NCBI GenBank assembly: GCA_021186555.1
Contig: JAJKFL010000042.1
Coordinates: forward strand, 7,089,281-7,153,280
Source of the DNA: Reticulitermes speratus
Taxonomy: Eukaryota; Arthropoda; Insecta; Blattodea; Rhinotermitidae
Length of the DNA stretch: 64,000 nt
Reading direction: 5' to 3'
The position numbers were made by a program, and so were the translations under genes. A model generated the notes under the pieces. It worked only from the letters and a program-made list of their open reading frames with translations, was not told where the DNA came from and made no database searches. Below, piece after piece: positions 1 to 10,037 of this stretch; position 1 is the first letter of the stretch, and each line of letters begins with the position of its first letter.

Positions 1-578
1 GTACGTATTACAGAATTTTTGAAAACTACTTCAAAATACACGAAACTTCGCGAGCCTGCTCCATATTTGGAAGACCCCAGTTCAACTGTGCGTCCGCAGA
101 CCGAACTGTGAATTAGGCTTTCGTGGCTTTTCTCAGTCCCTCTAGATAAATGCCGGAATAGGAACCTAGATTAGGTTAAACAAAAACCGCTTCTTTTCTC
201 AACCCTTTACAATCATTATTCACTAAATATCCTACCCTTCGATGCTATATTGTTTCAGCTGCCACAAACAAACAAACAAACAAACAAACAAAAACAAACA
301 AATAAATACATCCGTTATTCCCCCGCGATTTTTTTTAGAATAAAGTGCATTTAAATAATAATATTTTTCCTTCATTAACACATCATTATTAATACATGTT
401 CCCTTAAAGTAATCTTCTATGATTTATACATGTGACAACCTATAGTTACCACTTTGTAAATTAAGCGATTACCAAGTAACGCAATAGCAGTGGACTTAGA
501 TCAGCTTTCAATTATCAACAGTTATCATTACCTGGCAACCTAATACTAACGCAAAGACAGAGAGGAAAAATGAAAAAA
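1..578. other. Unassigned AT-rich flank with a CAAA microsatellite
   Basis: I recognise no gene here. The only structure is a run of CAAA repeats at about 266-308. The rest is AT-rich sequence leading up to the left arm of a palindromic element that begins near 579. Confidence 0.6.
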
Positions 579-630
579 TTTAAAGTCCGACAAATGTACA
601 ATTTAATCACATTAATTGTGTAATTTCACT

Positions 631-675
631 GTCCTACATGTTTCGAACTCTTAATTTGGGTTCATCTTCAGGGAC
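631..675 (-). ncRNA. Type I hammerhead ribozyme, intact core
   Basis: On the minus strand the order is stem I 5' strand GUCC (675-672), core CUGAAGA (671-665), stem II UGAAC/GUUCG with a loop of about 11 nt, GAAAC, stem III ACAUGU (self-complementary), then the cleavage triplet GUA followed by GGAC, which pairs with GUCC. Predicted cleavage is between 635 and 634. All conserved catalytic positions of the hammerhead core are present. Stem III is only two base pairs in a monomer but becomes continuous in a dimer, as known for hammerheads of Penelope-like elements. Activity is inferred, not shown. Confidence 0.78.
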
Positions 676-934
676 TCATCTCAAATCACACACTATTTAC
701 ACCAACTGGTACAATTGTTTACATGAGTTCTTTACAATTGTGCATATACTTTGTTTAAAACAAATAAAAGTTGACAATTGTGGTTGTTGGTTGTTTCAGT
801 CTTACATTGGTTAAAAATTGTATAAAAGTTGAATAATCTATGTTGTTTTGATATTCTGTTTATCGGAGTAAGTTGTCTGCTGGCTGGTGAGAACAGTAGG
901 ACATGTAGGACAGTGAAATTACACAATTAATGTG

Positions 935-1164
935 TCTTTAGTCTTAACTCACCGTGCATTTTTATTATTTAGATATACACCAACAAAATGCACAAATTAA
1001 TAAAGGTTTTTCAAATGCTGGAATTCCAGCATTTGAAAAGCACTTTTTATAAGAAAACCCCTGATGATGGCTCATAGAGAGCCGAAACGCATGTAGGGTA
1101 AAATTATGATAAGGAGCTACTTTGCACCTTATTGATTTGTGCATTTTGTTGGTGTATATCTAAA
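935..1164 (+). mobile_element. Palindromic hammerhead element E1 with 12-bp target duplication
   Basis: The element is flanked by the direct repeat ACAATTAATGTG (923-934 and 1165-1176), lying inside the right arm of E0. It starts with a one-sided tail of 35 nt (935-969) containing CACCGTGCAT (950-959). Inverted arms follow, beginning TTTAGATATACACC at 970 and ending as its complement at 1164. The centre is a perfect 32-bp palindrome around the GAATTC at 1021. The left arm lacks about 82 bp relative to the right arm, including the ribozyme. The right arm holds an intact hammerhead on the plus strand. The target duplication is direct evidence of past mobility. The Penelope-like assignment is inference. 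Confidence 0.78.
1049..1107 (+). ncRNA. Type I hammerhead ribozyme, intact core
   Basis: Stem I is ACCC (1057-1060) with GGGU (1096-1099), extended beyond an A-rich internal loop by AUAA (1049-1052) with UUAU (1104-1107). The core CUGAUGA is at 1061-1067. Stem II is UGGCUC/GAGCCG with loop AUAGA. GAAAC, loop GCAU, then GUA place the predicted cleavage after A1095. Every conserved core base is present, and the internal loop in stem I is where the loop-loop contact of natural type I hammerheads would form. This is one of the best-formed ribozymes in the window. Confidence 0.82.
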
Positions 1165-1254
1165 ACAATTAATGTGATTAAATTGTACATTTGTCGGACT
1201 TTAAATATAGAGTTAAAACGTACGGAATGAATATATTAAGTCTGAAAAACACCC

Positions 1255-1605
1255 GTTAACCATAATAAGCATGCTCGATGCTCAACTATTTCTTCTCCCT
1301 CAGCGCGTTCCTTAAAGGCAACAGGCTCTTTAACTCATCATAACTAGCCGCCATAATATTCGTGCCCCACTCCATGACCGCTTTCATCGGCAGTCTCTTT
1401 ATTCGTACATCAAAGCCAAGAATAATCTCATCTAAGGGAGTGCTGCCATCTGCTCCTATGTTGTATTACATGCTCACGTTCAACTGTTTCTTCTGGCTCA
1501 GTGCATATCTAATTCAGAACGCCATCGCAACAATCAACGAAGCAACCACGAACGAACCAAACTCATTTTTACACATACAGAAATGCAAGTTTTGAAATTT
1601 ATTAC
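1255..1605. repeat. Dispersed unclassified repeat
   Basis: Two related stretches (about 1261-1320 and 1470-1560) share wording such as CTCAACTATTTCTTC and CTCAGCGC with each other and with 35135-35235. Their flanking sequence differs, so this is a dispersed repeat and not a local duplication. I do not recognise its class. Confidence 0.4.
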
Positions 1606-1692
1606 GGTAAAGTTAAAGTTCTCTCTTTTCACGCCATAGAGGTATATGGGGGAGTGAAGGTATAGCTCCACTCATTCATAAACCTGGCAATG
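1605..1692 (-). mobile_element. SINE family D, 3' fragment
   Basis: The GGTAAAGTT start, the GGGGGAGTGAAGGTATAGCTC block and ACTCATTC match the 3' half of the SINE D copies at 18408-18696 and 27011-27286. The tRNA-like head is missing. Confidence 0.55.
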
Positions 1693-1759
1693 CGAAGACC
1701 GTAGAGACACTGTATCGACAAATGGGCGTACAATTGATACGTCCAACCTACTGAGATTT

Positions 1760-1815
1760 ACTCTGGAGGTGGAGGCAACAGGTTTATTCGAAACGTTGGT
1801 AAGTACCTATCTATA
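1760..1815 (+). ncRNA. Decayed hammerhead-like motif (subfamily II)
   Basis: CUGGAGG, GGAGGCAACAGG and CGAAACGUUGGU align with the consensus CUGAAGA, UGGAGGCAACA and CCGAAACGUCGGU seen at 59788-59831. The core has lost A6 and A9-type positions, so this copy should be inactive. Confidence 0.45.
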
Positions 1816-1982
1816 GAACTACACATCTGCATTCCAGAAGCCATTATCGACCTTGATACATGTACTTTCTTTCACGTGTGTGGGAGCAAATACGACTATA
1901 TTGGTGAGATATATTTCAGCAGCATGGCATTTTGTATAGACTATTGTCCTATTCTCACAGCAACAATTTAGTTTAGAAGTGC

Positions 1983-1983
1983 A

Positions 1984-2030
<47 letters not shown>
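1983..2030. repeat. TA and CA microsatellite
   Basis: About 32 bp of alternating TA followed by about 16 bp of CA. It makes a low-complexity reading frame on the minus strand that is not a gene. Confidence 0.95.
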
Positions 2031-2031
<1 letters not shown>

Positions 2032-2700
2032 GGCCAGGTCCCAGCACTCGAATTAGTTATGAAGAAAAATGCGTTCATAAATTAATCAAATTTGAGAAAC
2101 AATGGTCCATCATGTATGGTATTTGCTCTCTTTTACAAGTATTGCTGCGGTCATTGTCCCGACTGATGGGGACCTGGACGTGGGCGCATGCGCTGTAGGA
2201 GGTCGCACAAATCACACATACAGGGGCGGTACAAGCCACACAACAACAACAAAAAGCCGGGGAAAAGGAATTCCTTTAACTATGCCATTTTTATCTATGT
2301 GATAACGATGCTCAATATTCTATAAATTTTTCGTATAAAGATATCAATCTGTCTATGCATTTCACTGTCTGTTCGCACGTAGCATATGAATGTGTCCATC
2401 CCACAGTCTGATTATCATATGCTACAGCCTGAGCTGCAACGTGAGAAATACACAGTGGTAACAAGAGAATGTAACACCGTGTTGTTTGGTAAATCAGAAC
2501 CAATGTTCTGCCTTTTTCAAACGCCGTTTCCCATTAGGTCCTTCACTGTTTCGCTTTCTATCCCTGGTTCCCTACATCACGTACCATTCTTTCCCGCGCG
2601 CTCCACTCCCAAAGACAGTAAGATAAGACACGATCTGCTCTACAAGACCTGCACTGACAGAGACCATGTAGGTATTGCACAGTGTTAGAAATGTATAAAA
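2031..2700. other. Unassigned sequence
   Basis: Short frames exist, but none shows a recognisable domain, splice-site-bounded exon or repeat match within the window. I see nothing I can name. Confidence 0.5.
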
Positions 2701-3205
2701 CATGGGTGTCCAGCTGTTTTATGGCAAAGGGCCACACCCGTTATTGTGGGCTGGTTGGAGGGCCGCACGTGGAAAAATAACAATAAGTGGTATACCTAGG
2801 CAGTGCCATGGTTCAGGCGGTTAGTCGCCGGCCTCTCACTGCGGAGGCCCGGGTTCGATCCCGGGTCAGTCCATGTGGGGTTTGTGGTGGACAAAGTGGC
2901 ACTGGGACAGGTTTTTGTCCGAGTTGTCGGTTTTCCCCTGTCAATTTCATTCCACTGGTGCTCCATTACTTGTAAAACTTGGTAAAAAAAAACTGCTTAT
3001 CTTCATCATAGGGTTGCACAAAAAGCCTTAAGGCTGTGGTGCGTCGGTAGCATCTGCTGCGGGGCCCTTCACCATGTAAAAAAAAGTGGTATACCTAACC
3101 GCCTATAAGTTACTATGATGTAATTTTTATAGTATATACATAATTTACAAATGTGGCCGCGGGCCGCATAATACAACCTGGCAGGCCGCGGGTTGGATAC
3201 CCATG
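2701..3205 (+). mobile_element. hAT-like MITE carrying a nested SINE
   Basis: The ends CATGGGTGTCCAGC (2701) and GTTGGATACCCATG (to 3205) are inverted repeats of the kind found on hAT superfamily elements, followed inward by AAAGGGCCAC and its counterpart GGCCGCGGGCC. The flanks GTATAAAA and GTTTCAAA agree at 6 of 8 positions, which fits a decayed 8-bp target duplication. SINE A1 sits inside. There is no transposase frame, so it is non-autonomous. Confidence 0.6.
2799..3083 (+). mobile_element. SINE family A, full copy (A1)
   Basis: The element is flanked by the 14-bp duplication AAGTGGTATACCTA (2785-2798 and 3084-3097). The head is tRNA-like, with an A-box region TGGTTCAGGCGG and a B box GGTTCGATCCC, so it would carry an internal RNA polymerase III promoter. 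The body contains GGGACAGG and TGTCAATTTCATTCCACTGG. It ends with AAGCCTTAAGGCTG, GCTGCGGGGCCC and a short A-rich tail. It is inserted in the hAT-like MITE 2701-3205 and is therefore younger. The small frames inside it are not genes. Confidence 0.9.
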
Positions 3206-3394
3206 GTTTCAAACATTGCGAATATGTTTGTTGAAAGTATTGCTGTAAATATAAGCAAAGGACGCTGTATTCTGACGAAGGACAGACACGTTCGGCAGAG
3301 AGGGAGCCTTAAGGCAATGAGAAACTACATTGCAGTACCTTAATAGGCTAATATCTGGTCATGCGACCTAAGAAGGTCTTGACACCAAGACGGA

Positions 3395-3660
3395 TTGGAC
3401 TGACGGACTGACTGAACTGACAGGCTAGACTGACTGCACTGGCTGACTGGACTAACAGACTAGACTGTCTGGTCTCACTGATTTGGCTGACTGACTGGAC
3501 TGACTGATTGGACTGGCTGACTGACTGGACTGACAGACTAGACTGACTGGACTGACTGACTGGACTGACTGACTGACTAGATTGACAGACTAGACTGTCT
3601 GGACTGACTGATTGGACTGACTGATCGGACTGACTAACTGGACTGACTGATCGTCAGTCA
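3395..3660. repeat. Imperfect GACT-type microsatellite
   Basis: About 265 bp of interrupted GACTGACTG and GACTGGACT repeats with scattered CAGACTAGACTG variants. This is simple-sequence expansion with point decay. Confidence 0.9.
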
Positions 3661-4004
3661 TAAAGTGACTCTGACTTAAGACTCAGCGAGTCTTTTCCTC
3701 TAACCCTGAACACAGAGGCACTATCTCTCAGTCAGATTGCACTGTATCACAATCCACAAGGTTTTATTAATCTTCGAAAGTTTCAATTCTTCCGGCACAT
3801 AAATCGCTGCTCCCTTCTTCCAGTTTAACACCAGCAACACCATAACGACCATCAACACCATCACCACCATATCCATCACTATTACATTACCATCAACAGG
3901 CCCCACCAACATCGCCTCATGCTGTCGTGTATTCATTGATCTTACATTTGCACAAAATTTTACTTTATCTTTCGAGATTTGAGGTTCTGACAAGAGTGTT
4001 GCCG

Positions 4005-4146
4005 AGGATTCACATCTTCTGGGATGTGACGTTGGTTGTTGGGCGAGCAGTAGAAGAAGGACTGCTTGACACTGAAGATGAAGGTACCACCATCTTTCGA
4101 AACGTCGAGAACTACTTTCCCAACGACACGCGTCACGTCCCAGATC
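4005..4146. mobile_element. Degenerate palindromic hammerhead-type element
   Basis: CACATCTTCTGGGATGTGACG near 4011 is roughly complementary to GACACGCGTCACGTCCCAGA near 4126. The TCACATCCCAGAAG end motif recurs beside other ribozyme fragments (51943-51966, 60340-60370, 57725). A hammerhead-like core lies in the right arm (4068-4108). The arms are only partly matched, so the copy is old. Confidence 0.45.
4068..4108 (+). ncRNA. Hammerhead-like motif, subfamily II, stem I lost
   Basis: CUGAAGA (from 4072) is followed by UGAAG paired with CUUUCG (one bulge), then GAAACGUC. Core bases are present and stem III is the self-complementary ACGU. The bases flanking the core do not pair as stem I (A opposite G), so cleavage is doubtful. 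Confidence 0.5.
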
Positions 4147-4424
4147 TGATTCCAATTCTTTATCTCCTTCCCCTTTCGTATTACCTTCTTTGTTACTTTT
4201 CTACATTGTTGTTATTATTCTTTCTACAGCGGAGTACTCGACTGGAAGCGACTGTAATCATTACTGGAGGATCCTAGTATCGAATCCAGAATAGGGGTTT
4301 TAATCCGGACAGAATGAAATTTGAATTTCACAAGGAGAAAAATTAAGATTGACACCGTGTAATCTGGTAGTCGGTGCTCACATATCGGGCAAGGGAGGAG
4401 AACTACTGCCTACCCAACGTGAAG

Positions 4425-4505
4425 AAGAAGGCAACAGATTTTTCCAACACATTGGTAACAACTTCCCTGACTACACAGTTCCATAACCCATAATAAAGCA
4501 GCGTG
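4425..4505 (+). repeat. Decayed subfamily II ribozyme-element fragment
   Basis: GGCAACAG, CCAACACATTGGTAAC and CTTCCCTGACTACACAG follow the order seen downstream of subfamily II ribozymes, but the GAAAC core has been lost. The assignment is by analogy with 1760-1815. Confidence 0.3.
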
Positions 4506-4559
4506 AACCTAACTGCAATATTAGTCCCATTTACCGGACCACTCTGGGGCGCATGCATA

Positions 4560-4840
4560 TTACGAAATTAACTCTGACACTCTTTTCCCTGCTCATCGCT
4601 AACGTTTCAACAATTTAAAATACAAAATGATTACTACATACCACCTGTGTGAAAACTAAACAACTCTGCATTTTTCCTACACCTGTGTTCTCAGAACAAA
4701 CCACAATTATTGTGTTAAATATTAACCGACTGGTATTTGTAACAGAGAGGAAATGTGTTTACTGTGAAATAGAGACTTAACTTTTAAATACCGTGGGGTA
4801 AATTTAAGGCCTCAAGGGATTAATTACCTTACATTTTGCT
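4560..4840 (+). repeat. Possible decayed piggyBac-like MITE
   Basis: CTGCATTTTTCC, TGTTCTCAGAACAAACC, GACTGGTATTTGTAAC, TGTGTTTACTGTG and a closing AGGGATTAA follow the order of the 114-bp unit and the right end of 13943-14907. The left end is not recognisable. Confidence 0.4.
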
Positions 4841-5794
4841 TCACAGAGAGGCGTATCATTTGTATATGAATCAGCATCATTGGTCGAAAGTATTCCATTG
4901 TGAGAAGCATAATTTCTCAGCTATAACAAACAATAAGACTGATTTCTCTGTAATTGTCTTAATTACTATGCCATGAATCTCTCTTACCTCCAACAACGGA
5001 CAGACGGACTGACAGATGTCATTTCAGTAACCGGTTCTAAGTTTTCTAAGAAACTGATTGTAACGTAGCTACACGCAAGTCATGCGTCTTTACGCCTTGA
5101 AAGCACAGCCGTCGCTACTACACATGTCATCTACTCTAACATTAAAAAAACTCAGAATAAATAGCGATTATTTCTCTGAACACTTGTTTTTTTAATGGAA
5201 ACTGTATATGTTCATTGTGAGGTATAAAATTAATTTATATACATTATTTTGATTAATTTTACGTTTCATCGCCCCTGGAAATACAGGCCTGTGCTACAAG
5301 CAGCAACAGTGTTACCAGACTGCCGGGAAATTTTATGTCACAAACTTTCCTCGAGACAAATGAAAACTACGATTTCAAATGTACAAGAAAACGCTGAAAG
5401 CTAAGGAAGAGGAACGCCTAATGACGCTTATGGGACGGATCCACGTCTGTCTCTTTGTCCTTCCGCATGTTTGAATTCTTCAACCACTGGACACACTTTG
5501 ATAAAGTTTGATATTAGAAATATACACAAATATAAAAGCATTTACATTTTTATACATACAAAAATAATGGAAGTTACTTTGACAACAGTAAATGCAAGAT
5601 ATAGGAGCATTCAAAATACCAGGGTGCAAGCACCGCCTATACTGCGTACAGCCCTCTCTCACACATACCAGAACTTGCGACACAACGGCAATTCGATGAC
5701 GATGCGATCGATACTAAACGATACGTGCCTCGCACACTCAAGCTTACATAAATCAGCAAAGCATTTTGAAAGCCAGTGAGATCTCTGCCCCTTT
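4841..5794. other. Unassigned sequence
   Basis: AT-rich. It contains two opposite 67-102 codon frames over 5471-5779 without a recognisable domain or codon bias that I can defend. I see no repeat match inside the window. Confidence 0.5.
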
Positions 5795-6175
5795 ATTGGT
5801 ATCTCCACCTTGCCGTGGTAGAGGAGCTTGTGAGTTCCAGTGACCCTGAGAGCTAAGCCGGCGGTAGCATTGCTACCGTAGGGTCTCCCAAGCCGGACAG
5901 ATCAAGAGGGTAGGAACCAGACGAAGAGAGATGCTTAAGAGATGGGAAATCCAATAAAAACTCCCCTGATGCTGGAAGCAGCGACATCAGTAGCGACTTG
6001 AAGCACAGAGCAAATAATGCTCGAGATTGTTCATGATCGTGTAGCAACAGGCGTGACCAGAGTGGTCTGAACGGCTGCTGTACTGCGATGTGGAAAGCAA
6101 ATGGAAAAACTACGATAGACGACACAGCAAGCTGAGTCGTCAGAGTGTCGTATCGTCCCGTCGTAAACATATCGT
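5795..6175 (+). other. GC-richer segment, possible mobile-element 5' fragment
   Basis: The stretch beginning ATCTCCACCTTGCCGTGG and running through AGCCGGCGGTAGC and GGGTCTCCCAAGCC is clearly richer in GC than its surroundings. It resembles leader-type sequence of insect retroelements, but I cannot name the element. A 105-codon frame on the minus strand has no recognisable domain. There is no second copy in the window to define its limits. Confidence 0.25.
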
Positions 6176-6291
6176 TATCGTGTCGTCTTCGGTGTGCGAG
6201 ATCCTGTTTGAAACACAGGGTAGAGCCGTACAGTAAGCTAATCGTATCGCCAGCTTATCGCAAGCACATCTTAAGCAGCATCCAGTGAGAC

Positions 6292-6336
6292 GGCTCTCGA
6301 CATTTCGGAGGATCCTGGTGCCTTCATATTCAGTGT
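6292..6336 (-). ncRNA. Decayed hammerhead-like motif (subfamily II)
   Basis: On the minus strand CUGAAUA, UGAAGGCACCAGG, CCUCC and GAAAUGUCGAG keep the order of a hammerhead. The core has G8 changed to U, and stem III begins AU instead of AC. Inactive by established core requirements. Confidence 0.45.
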
Positions 6337-6650
6337 GAAGCAGTCCATGAATTTTCTATTCACCTAACGACACGGCGTCACATCTTAGATGAGTCGAATC
6401 TTGAGCTACATCGCTCTGAGAATCTCATACTTCGCCATGCCAGTTTTATTAATTGTTTATTGAGCTCTACGCCTATGTCGCCCCTATTTTGTAAAAAGGA
6501 AACAACCCACAAAATATCAATTTTACAGGAGAAGCAATAAGGTGGTTCAGTTTTACATTTGACAAATGCTTTGAGAGGTACGATATCCCGCACCTATTTT
6601 GGTCATTCTTGAAGATGGAGTTGTAATCTTTCACATATCATAGACGACTT

Positions 6651-7123
6651 AAATTTAAGGAAGAAACTAGTAACGTGCTACATTTGTAGCATAGCTTTGT
6701 GTGGTGCTGAAACGTGGACACTTCGGAAAGTAGATCAGAAGTATCTGGAAAGTTTTGAAATGTGGTGTTGGAGAAGAATGGAGAAGATCAGTTGGACCGA
6801 TCGTGTGAGAAATGAAGAAGTATTACACAGAGTCAAGGAGGAGAGGAATATCGTACATACAATAAACAGAAGAAAGGCTAACTGGATTGGTCACATCTTG
6901 CGTAGGAACTGCCTTCTGAAACATGTGATTGAAGGAAAGTTAGAGGGAAAGATAGAAATGACGGGAAGACGAGGAAGAAGGCGCAAGCAGCTACTGGATG
7001 ACCTTAAGGAAAAGAGAGGATACTGTAAATTGAAAGAGGAAGCACTAGATCGCACTCTGTGCAGAACTCGCTTTTGAAGATGCTACGGACCTGTCGAAAG
7101 ACAGACTACAGAATGAATGAATG
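6651..7123 (+). pseudogene. LINE family 2 (RTE-like), 5'-truncated, C-terminal ORF remnant
   Basis: This is the 3' end of a non-LTR retrotransposon. The open frame (ATG at 6697, stop near 7075) encodes the conserved C-terminal region downstream of reverse transcriptase. Motifs visible are GAETWTLRKVD, WCWRRMEKISWTD, NWIGHILRRN and GRRGRRRKQLLDDL. The reading frame is already open upstream of that ATG, so the methionine is not a true start. The copy ends in a GAAT microsatellite tail (7112-7123), typical of RTE-clade elements. AGACGACTT (6642-6650) and AGACGACCTT (7124-7133) look like the target duplication. Endonuclease and polymerase domains are absent, so the product cannot move itself. A related inverted copy is at 63440-63750. 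Confidence 0.8.
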
Positions 7124-7349
7124 AGACGACCTTTAGTTAAATGATTCGCTACACATAACTCAGTTAGGTCAAAGTGGCAGTTAGCATCTTTTTACAAAAC
7201 AGGGGCCATATATTGACACCTTTACTAGATCACAATATACAGCTTTCTACGGTATAATTACAGTGAATGCAGAAGGGGAAATGACTGTACAAAACCGGAA
7301 GTAGCTTAGTCAAAGAAACTTTCTCGGTATTTACCTCGATTGGACTGAG

Positions 7350-7924
7350 TAAAGCACGAAACGTCTTAATCAGGACAGCCTGTTTCCCGCAAGAAATAGC
7401 CCGAAGTCTCAACGAAAGCACGAAAAGTCTTACACAGGGCAGCCTGTTTCCCGCAAGAAATAGTCCGAATCCTCAACGAAAGCACGAAAAGTCTTACTCA
7501 GGACAGCCTGTTTCCCGCAAGAAATAGTCCGAATCCTCAACGAAAGCACGAAAAGTCTTACTCAGGACAGCCTGTTTCCCGCAAGAAATAGTCCGAAGCC
7601 TCAACGAAAGCACGAAAAGTCTTACTCAGGACAGCCTGTTTCCCGCAAGAAATAGGCCGAATCTTCAACGAAAGCACGAAAAGTCTTACTCAGGACAGCC
7701 TGTTTCCCGCAAGAAATAGTCCGAAGCCTCACGAAAGCACGAAAAGTCTTACTCAGGACAGCCTGTTTCCCGCAAGAAATAGTCCGAAGCCTCAACGAAA
7801 GCACGAAAGTCTTACTCAGGACGCCTGTTTCCCGCAAGAAATAGTCCGAAGCCTCAACGAAAGCACGAAAAGTCTTACTCAGACAGCCTGTTTCCGCAAG
7901 AAATAGTCCGAAGCCTCAACGCTT
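7350..7924. repeat. 64-bp tandem repeat, about 9 units
   Basis: The unit includes AACGAAAGCACGAAAAGTC, TTACTCAGGACAGCC, TGTTTCCCGCAAG and AAATAGTCCGAAGCCTC. Nine units recur at about 64-bp spacing (for example CACGAAA near 7355, 7419, 7483, 7547). The first unit and those after 7730 carry single-base losses. Because 64 is not a multiple of three and the indels shift the frame, the minus-strand frames here are repeat artefacts. Confidence 0.92.
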
Positions 7925-9330
7925 GAGAAAAACTGCTTGGTGGCCGAGTGTTAAGTTTGTGACTGATGCTGAAGATAAATGTGTTGATGACAGTGGCGAC
8001 TGGTGAGTGTTCGTGGTGATACAATGCTCGGATGACTGTCCTTAGCCACATGTAGTAATGAGATCCTGAATATTGCCACACCCTCTACCTTGCCGGTTTT
8101 CATATGCCTAATATTTTCGATCCGGTTCGACATATCTTCCAGGTTTACAGCACTGTGTGTGAAGATGTTGTTAGCAGCGTGGCCCTACTGCTGAGACGGT
8201 CAGGTCCGTCCACAGTTCGATCTGGTGCTACCGACACCTGTCACCATAACAAAATACTGAAATATTAGTTTCAGGTTCTCCTCTATAAAGAACACGATAC
8301 AAAGCTTTAGCTCAGGAGGAGTCCAGTCAACCGATAAAATATGAGTTTGCAATTTTACAGGTCAAAAACCTGTTAAAATTCGAAACAGGAAGTTGTTAAG
8401 GCTGATATAATTATTGAATCTGGAGGGGAAAATCTGTAAAAAAAAGCAGTTTTTGTGAACGTGAAATATTTTCTGTCTACAAAACAAATTACGTCAGAAA
8501 TATCTAACAGCAGTTACTTGCAAAGTTCTGCACAAGCAGCTACACGATCGCTAAGCGGTCTGCCATCTAGAAGTACAACGCAATTTTTTATGCAAGGTAG
8601 GTAATATAGGTTTTGTACAAAATATGAAAAAAAACTGAAACCTTAAATGAAGACCCATTTAAATTTTGTTAGTGGTCTTTATAAGGAAGATAAACTGTGT
8701 TTTGTGAGAGATATGAACTGAGGCCGAAGAAACAGTTGACGATATATTATATTTAAATTCTTAAGGGGTTATTTATCAGCCTCAATTCCTAAATCGCCGA
8801 TAATACAATCAATATCCATCATAAAAATTGAGCATAATCAATTGCAAATCCGTTGCTAAAACCCAGAGAAAACTTAAAGACTCTTCGTGTTGTGTAGAAC
8901 GTGGTAAGAGCACGGTGAAACCTACCATGCCTACAGCTGCAATTTTTCGTGACATTACTCAAGAATTAAAACAGATCGAATACCCCGGAAGTGGAATGCC
9001 CTACGGAAGTTTACTGAATTTTTTTGCACGGCATTTTTTGGAATTACAATCATGTTTTCGAGAACACCTTTGATATTCTTGACTGCAAAATATTGATTAT
9101 TTTTCAACCCATTCTCGCAAAGATAATTTGTCATTTGTTACCTCTTGAATATTAATTAACTTTTCTTAGCAAACAGCGAAATTTTTGGGTAACGATAGTA
9201 GTCTTCCGAGAAACGACGCCATGCTGATTGGTAATTTGTTATATACGCTTCGGAGGAGCTTGCTGCCACCATCCACAACACACTGAAAACTCCAAAATCA
9301 TACAGTGAAATGATTTATTGCGTACAGCTG
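7925..9330. other. Unassigned sequence
   Basis: No gene, SINE, LINE or terminal inverted repeat is recognised over this stretch. The frame at 8828-9073 (81 codons) has no identifiable domain. Confidence 0.5.
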
Positions 9331-9332
9331 AT

Positions 9333-9372
9333 GTATTTCGGCTGTTTTTAACATCTGCACTGTGTGCAAACA
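9333..9372 (-). ncRNA. Possible decayed hammerhead-like motif
   Basis: The minus strand reads GCAGAUGUU, AAAAACAGCC, GAAAUACAUC and AGCUG. GAAA and an AUC cleavage-type triplet are present, but the CUGANGA box is damaged to GCAGAUG. Weak call. Confidence 0.25.
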
Positions 9373-9763
9373 TAATCCGTCAGTTCCCTGAATTTCAGTC
9401 TCAGTCAGCAATTCTTAGCCTACAGTATTTCCTCTTCTTCCGAGGGGAAACTTTGCTTTGGAGAGTTTCTTCATATTTATACTCGTAGTTACGCTTCATC
9501 TCCTTTATATCGTTTTTCGCTTTTATAAATTCTTTCTTCTTATTGCATAAAAGAGATCAATTTAAGTAAACCACCATTTCCCTTCTCCTTATTATCCTTT
9601 CTCGTTTCCTCTCATTCTCGTTATTTTTGTCAGTTGAATGTTTTCTCTTCCTTCATCAGTACTATTCAATTCTTCTCGCAGCATTCTTTATGCCTTTATG
9701 ATCCATCTCAAATAAATCCTTGATGAAAATTTCTCTCATAATATGTAGGGTATGAATCATAAT

Positions 9764-10025
9764 CGCCGATCCCAGTGGCCGCTGCGGTCTAAGGCGTGGG
9801 TCTACGGCCGCTCACTTACTGGGATTGTGGGTTCGAATCCCGCCTGGGCATGGATGTCTGTCTCTTGCGAGTGTTGTGTGTTGTCAGGTAGAGGTCTCTG
9901 CGACGGGCTGGTCACTCGTACAGAGGAGTCCTACCGAGTGTGGTGTGTCTGATGTGTGTGATCGTGAAGTCTCGAGAAATGAGGCGGCCTAGGCCCCCAA
10001 GGGGCTATAGCCACTGGGGAAAAAA
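9764..10025 (+). mobile_element. SINE family B, full copy (B1)
   Basis: The 12-bp duplication ATGAATCATAAT lies at 9752-9763 and 10026-10037. The head GGCCGCTGCGGTCTAAGGCG resembles a leucine or serine tRNA A-box region, and GGTTCGAATCCC is a canonical B box. The body contains GTTGTGTGTTGTCAGG, AGAGGTCTCTGCGACGG and GGAGTCCTACCGAGTG. It ends with a short A-run. Pol III transcription from the internal promoter is expected for this class. Confidence 0.92.
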
Positions 10026-10037
10026 ATGAATCATAAT

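Larger units (their letters stand above)
579..1205. mobile_element. Outer palindromic hammerhead element (E0), split by a younger insertion
   Basis: The left arm (579-641) is the reverse complement of a right arm that reads 901-934 and then resumes at 1177-1205. Rejoining the two right-hand pieces gives a perfect inverted repeat of about 62 bp. A hammerhead ribozyme core lies in the left arm on the minus strand (631-675). The right arm keeps the cleavage-site side of the motif (around 901-912) but lacks the GAAAC and CUGANGA parts, so it is partly deleted. The right arm is interrupted by element E1 (935-1164), so E0 is older. No target-site duplication is visible around E0 itself. The class assignment (Penelope-like derivative) is inference from the ribozyme and the inverted arms. 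Confidence 0.7.

Noticed and set aside
2803-2875. tRNA gene
   Set aside because: The A and B boxes are tRNA-like, but the sequence continues into a SINE body with target duplication and recurs at several loci, and the acceptor stem does not close.
3721-4155. 144-codon minus-strand frame
   Set aside because: It spans the degenerate palindromic element, and its hydrophobic MVMVLMVVMVLLVL stretch comes from simple ACCATC-type repeats. No family resemblance.
5970-6005. CCCCTGATGCTGG as a ribozyme core
   Set aside because: No GAAA box follows within a plausible distance and the CUGAUGC box lacks G8-A9.
6705-6725. Hammerhead motif from GCTGAAACG
   Set aside because: This is the coding sequence for the GAETW motif of LINE family 2, without the other ribozyme parts.
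7622-8081. Minus-strand proteins over the 64-bp array
   Set aside because: Frames of the tandem unit only, fused by single-base losses.
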